A stretch of DNA of 20,400 bases from positions 1 to 20,400 of the forward strand of contig JAANSK020283713.1 of NCBI GenBank assembly GCA_011763485.2. The letters run 5' to 3'. Position numbers and translations under genes: made by a program. Under the pieces are notes generated by a model. That model had not been told where the DNA came from. It worked only from the letters and a program-made list of their open reading frames with translations, and searched no databases. This document shows positions 18,429 through 20,400 of this stretch, piece after piece (position 1 is the first letter of the stretch; each line of letters starts with the position of its first letter). Source of the stretch: Isoetes engelmannii. Lineage: Eukaryota; Streptophyta; Lycopodiopsida; Isoetales; Isoetaceae.

Positions 18429-18847
18429 GGCAATTTTTAAAAATGCCCCCCTAATTTTATGCAAATGCCCCTCTTTTTAGGGGTATTTTTGGTAAAATGG
18501 CCATAACTTTTCTTGATGATCTAAATAAGAATGTGCCCTTCAAACGAATTATAGATGAGATGATATCTTCCCATCAAAGCTAAAAGCATCTGAATTAAAG
18601 TCCGAAATCTTAAGTTATGATTACAATTTGTTTGTATCTAAGATTTAATGTAGCTTGTGATTTTAGACTCCGATTCAAGTGATTTTAGCTTTGATGGGAA
18701 GATGTCATCCTCGTCTAAAATTCATTTGAAGGGCACATTTTTATTTCGATCATCAGAAAAAAGTTATGACTAGTTTACCAAAAATACCCCTAAAACATGG
18801 CATTTTCGCAATTTTGCAAAAGATTAAGGGCATTTTTAAAATTTGCC
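18429..18847. mobile_element. Foldback MITE with about 190-bp terminal inverted repeats
   Basis: The ends are ggcaatttttaaaaatgccc and its reverse-complement partner (gggcatttttaaaatttgcc). The left arm 18429 to about 18617 pairs with about 18657-18847 almost throughout. Matching inner words include aggggtatttttggtaaa, atgtgcccttcaaa and cttcccatcaaagctaaaa, with scattered mismatches. Only about 40 bases remain as loop. It is flanked by 11 T (18418-18428) and 13 T (18848-18860), which could be a 9-11-bp target duplication as made by Mutator-type transposases. It has no coding capacity. Confidence 0.92.
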
Positions 18848-18860
18848 TTTTTTTTTTTTT

Positions 18861-19344
18861 GCTTAACCATATGTTCGTTCTGCACCCATTGAGAGTGGCA
18901 TAGAGTTTTCTTCTCAAAATTTTAATAGCCTTTGATCTGGCATAAAGCATAGAATATTCACCAGATCAATGGTCAAGAATATAAGATGAACATAAGACCC
19001 ATAAACCCAATAAACATTAATAAACATTATCATGTGTAATTATGTAAACTCTGGAAACAATTTTTACTGGCCAGAATGAGAGCAAATCGATAAAGGGATC
19101 TAGATTCAGATATAGAAGAGGTAAATGCAATGGACAAACGCAGACAAATTTCAATCAAAATTTCATCAAGAAAAATATGGAAAATGTCATTTCTAATATT
19201 TGATGCGAAGGCTTCGGTATAAATACAGATGTCATCTAATAACATTCAGAGGCTTTACTATCTCAGATGCCTGCAGGACACCTCAATTACATTTAAATTC
19301 CATTCTGCGGATGTTTACAAAACTTCAACATGGTACAAGGCTTG
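18861..19344. other. 3' flank of the minus-strand gene
   Basis: This AT-rich stretch lies downstream of the stop codon of the gene at 19345-19915 and probably includes its 3' untranslated region. No canonical AATAAA signal was identified with confidence, and no other gene is visible. Confidence 0.5.
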
Positions 19345-19915
19345 TTATTTTCCCCATCTAGATAAGATTAAAAGACCCACTATTGAAAAACAGACTCCAG
19401 CAAAAGATATCACAAAAAGAAGGAACGCAATAAATTGATTAGGGAGGTTGAAAGCCTCTTGCATTTTCCTCAAAAATCTATCTACTAATGGCGCAATAGC
19501 AGCAGCACCAGCAACTCTGAATGGCCTTGTGACGTTGTTGCCTGTCCACATTAGAATCACTATCTGCTCCACCAAAACATAAGGAAATGAAAAATATTTG
19601 AAAAGGAATGAAGCGTATAGGAACAAAAAATCAACAACTTCATACCCCCAGTAGTGCCTGCAAGTTCGCAGCTGGATTTTTCCCAGTGCTTTTCTCATAA
19701 CCAAGAAAAGCAAGAACAAAGAAAGCTGTGTATGTAATTCCGTCAAAGAGACCATAAGCTAGAACTGCTGCTAAGCCAAGCTTTCCAATTTTGGCACGCA
19801 AATCTTCAGTGTTGAACTGCATACTTTATAAGATCAACATACACATTTCAACTTTTATAAGCCACAACAATAAAAGTGCAACCTGTAAGCTTCGCCAAAA
19901 GGGCACTGGTGGCTT
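19345..19915 (-). CDS. Conserved plant membrane protein, probably plastid; last three exons, 5' incomplete
   Basis: Three exons splice in phase 0: 19883-19915 (33 bp), 19646-19816 (171 bp) and 19345-19563 (219 bp with stop), giving 140 C-terminal residues. Introns of 66 bp (19817-19882) and 82 bp (19564-19645) have GT...AG ends, and another acceptor (ttcttgcag) precedes the first exon, so more exons lie to the right. The protein reads KPPVPFWRSLQ, then an amphipathic start (EDLRAKIGKLG), then membrane segment one (LAAVLAYGLFDGITYTAFFV). Next is a polar stretch with YEKSTGKNPAANLQALLG. Exon three continues with IVILMWTGNNVTRPFRVAGA and a basic amphipathic helix (DRFLRKMQEAF). Membrane segment two (FIAFLLFVISFAGVCFSIVG) leads to the end LLILSRWGK. 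There are no stops or frameshifts. From memory it resembles a conserved plant protein of unknown function predicted in plastid membranes. I assign no name, and the location is inference because the N-terminus is outside the window. Confidence 0.85.
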
Positions 19916-20400
19916 CTGCAAGAAAACCAAAGATACAGTCAGATATACAATATGGTTGCCCAACATCAATGTTGTTTCTTGACTGTTAGACTAAATTATT
20001 CTCCAAGTTCAATTGTTGTTAAACCATGTAGTAGCTGAGATAGAACCACGTAAAAACATGTCACTCACGTATTTTGTTGCAGTCTATGATATGAAGTCCA
20101 AGGCAGAAGTTTGGAAGTCCTTTATACCTCTGTATTTCCACATAATATACTTTACAGAGACACATAAGCCTGATCATGCCAAAACTTTGGCTTCTTTAGC
20201 TTATTCATAACTGCATCAACCAATTTATGCGTCTCATCCTCTCACGGGGGCCATGTTTATCTACTATGTGCTGTTCCAATTTTATTATATATCCTAACAC
20301 CTTCAACTCACCCAGTTTTTACATCTCTTAACGAGAAACAGACGCACAGGCATATTGAAGCTGTCAAGGAATCAACCATATACAGTTATTCTTGCAAGAA
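19916..20400 (-). other. Intron and upstream part of the membrane-protein gene
   Basis: Apart from the candidate exon at 20312-20360 nothing coding was recognised here. The stretch must hold at least one intron, because the first clear exon starts in phase 0 straight after an AG acceptor and without an ATG. Confidence 0.5.
20312..20360 (-). other. Candidate upstream exon of the membrane-protein gene
   Basis: On the minus strand an acceptor-like cttgacag ends at 20361, and a good donor (tgg|gtgagt) begins at 20311. The 49 bp between are open in the frame that would join the next exon in phase 0 (…RLFLVKRCKNW before KPPVPFW). The intron would be 396 bp. The peptide shows no motif, and the match of splice signals alone is weak evidence. 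Confidence 0.2.

Overview
The window looks like nuclear DNA of a land plant. It carries a split, plastid-type membrane-protein gene with GT-AG introns on the minus strand at the right end. The rest is intergenic DNA packed with decayed plant-type transposable elements: Ty3/gypsy, a LINE, a TRIM, a foldback MITE and a SINE-like tRNA head. Nothing prokaryotic or organellar is evident. I cannot place the species within land plants from sequence alone.

Layout. 1-300 is a GC-richer segment with short direct repeats. 300-3200 is mostly AT-rich DNA without a convincing gene, apart from a 35-bp tandem duplication near 1117 and a decayed minus-strand coding remnant with an acidic C-terminus (2786-3180). 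3205-7370 is a 5'-truncated, heavily mutated Ty3/gypsy retrotransposon that still shows gag, protease, reverse transcriptase, RNase H, integrase and a chromodomain-like tail in order. Its polypurine tract and presumed 3' LTR start near 7907-7918, with no clear LTR end before about 9.5 kb. 9590-11451 is a broken LINE reverse-transcriptase ORF. It is interrupted by a (GGAA)n tract plus about 150 bp of foreign DNA, and its 3' part is cut by a very small LTR element (TRIM, 11452-11870) that keeps near-identical LTRs, a tRNA-Met-type primer binding site and a polypurine tract.

11.9-15.2 kb is AT-rich and shows only a SINE-like tRNA head and small tandem repeats. 15.2-18.4 kb is compositionally different and unusually rich in strong palindromes (15309-15396, 16881-16944) and tandem repeats (16975-17060, 17251-17420), with no recognisable gene. 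18429-18847 is an almost entirely self-complementary foldback MITE between two T-tracts. 19345-19915 holds the last three exons of the only apparently intact gene; its 5' end lies beyond the right edge.

The elements form a nesting record. The LINE was invaded by a simple-repeat-tailed insert and then by a TRIM whose LTRs differ at only 5 of 124 positions. All retroelement ORFs carry stops, frameshifts and lost catalytic residues, so none is autonomous. I did not find evidence for a new multi-gene system. The least explained stretch is the palindrome- and repeat-rich 15.2-17.9 kb.
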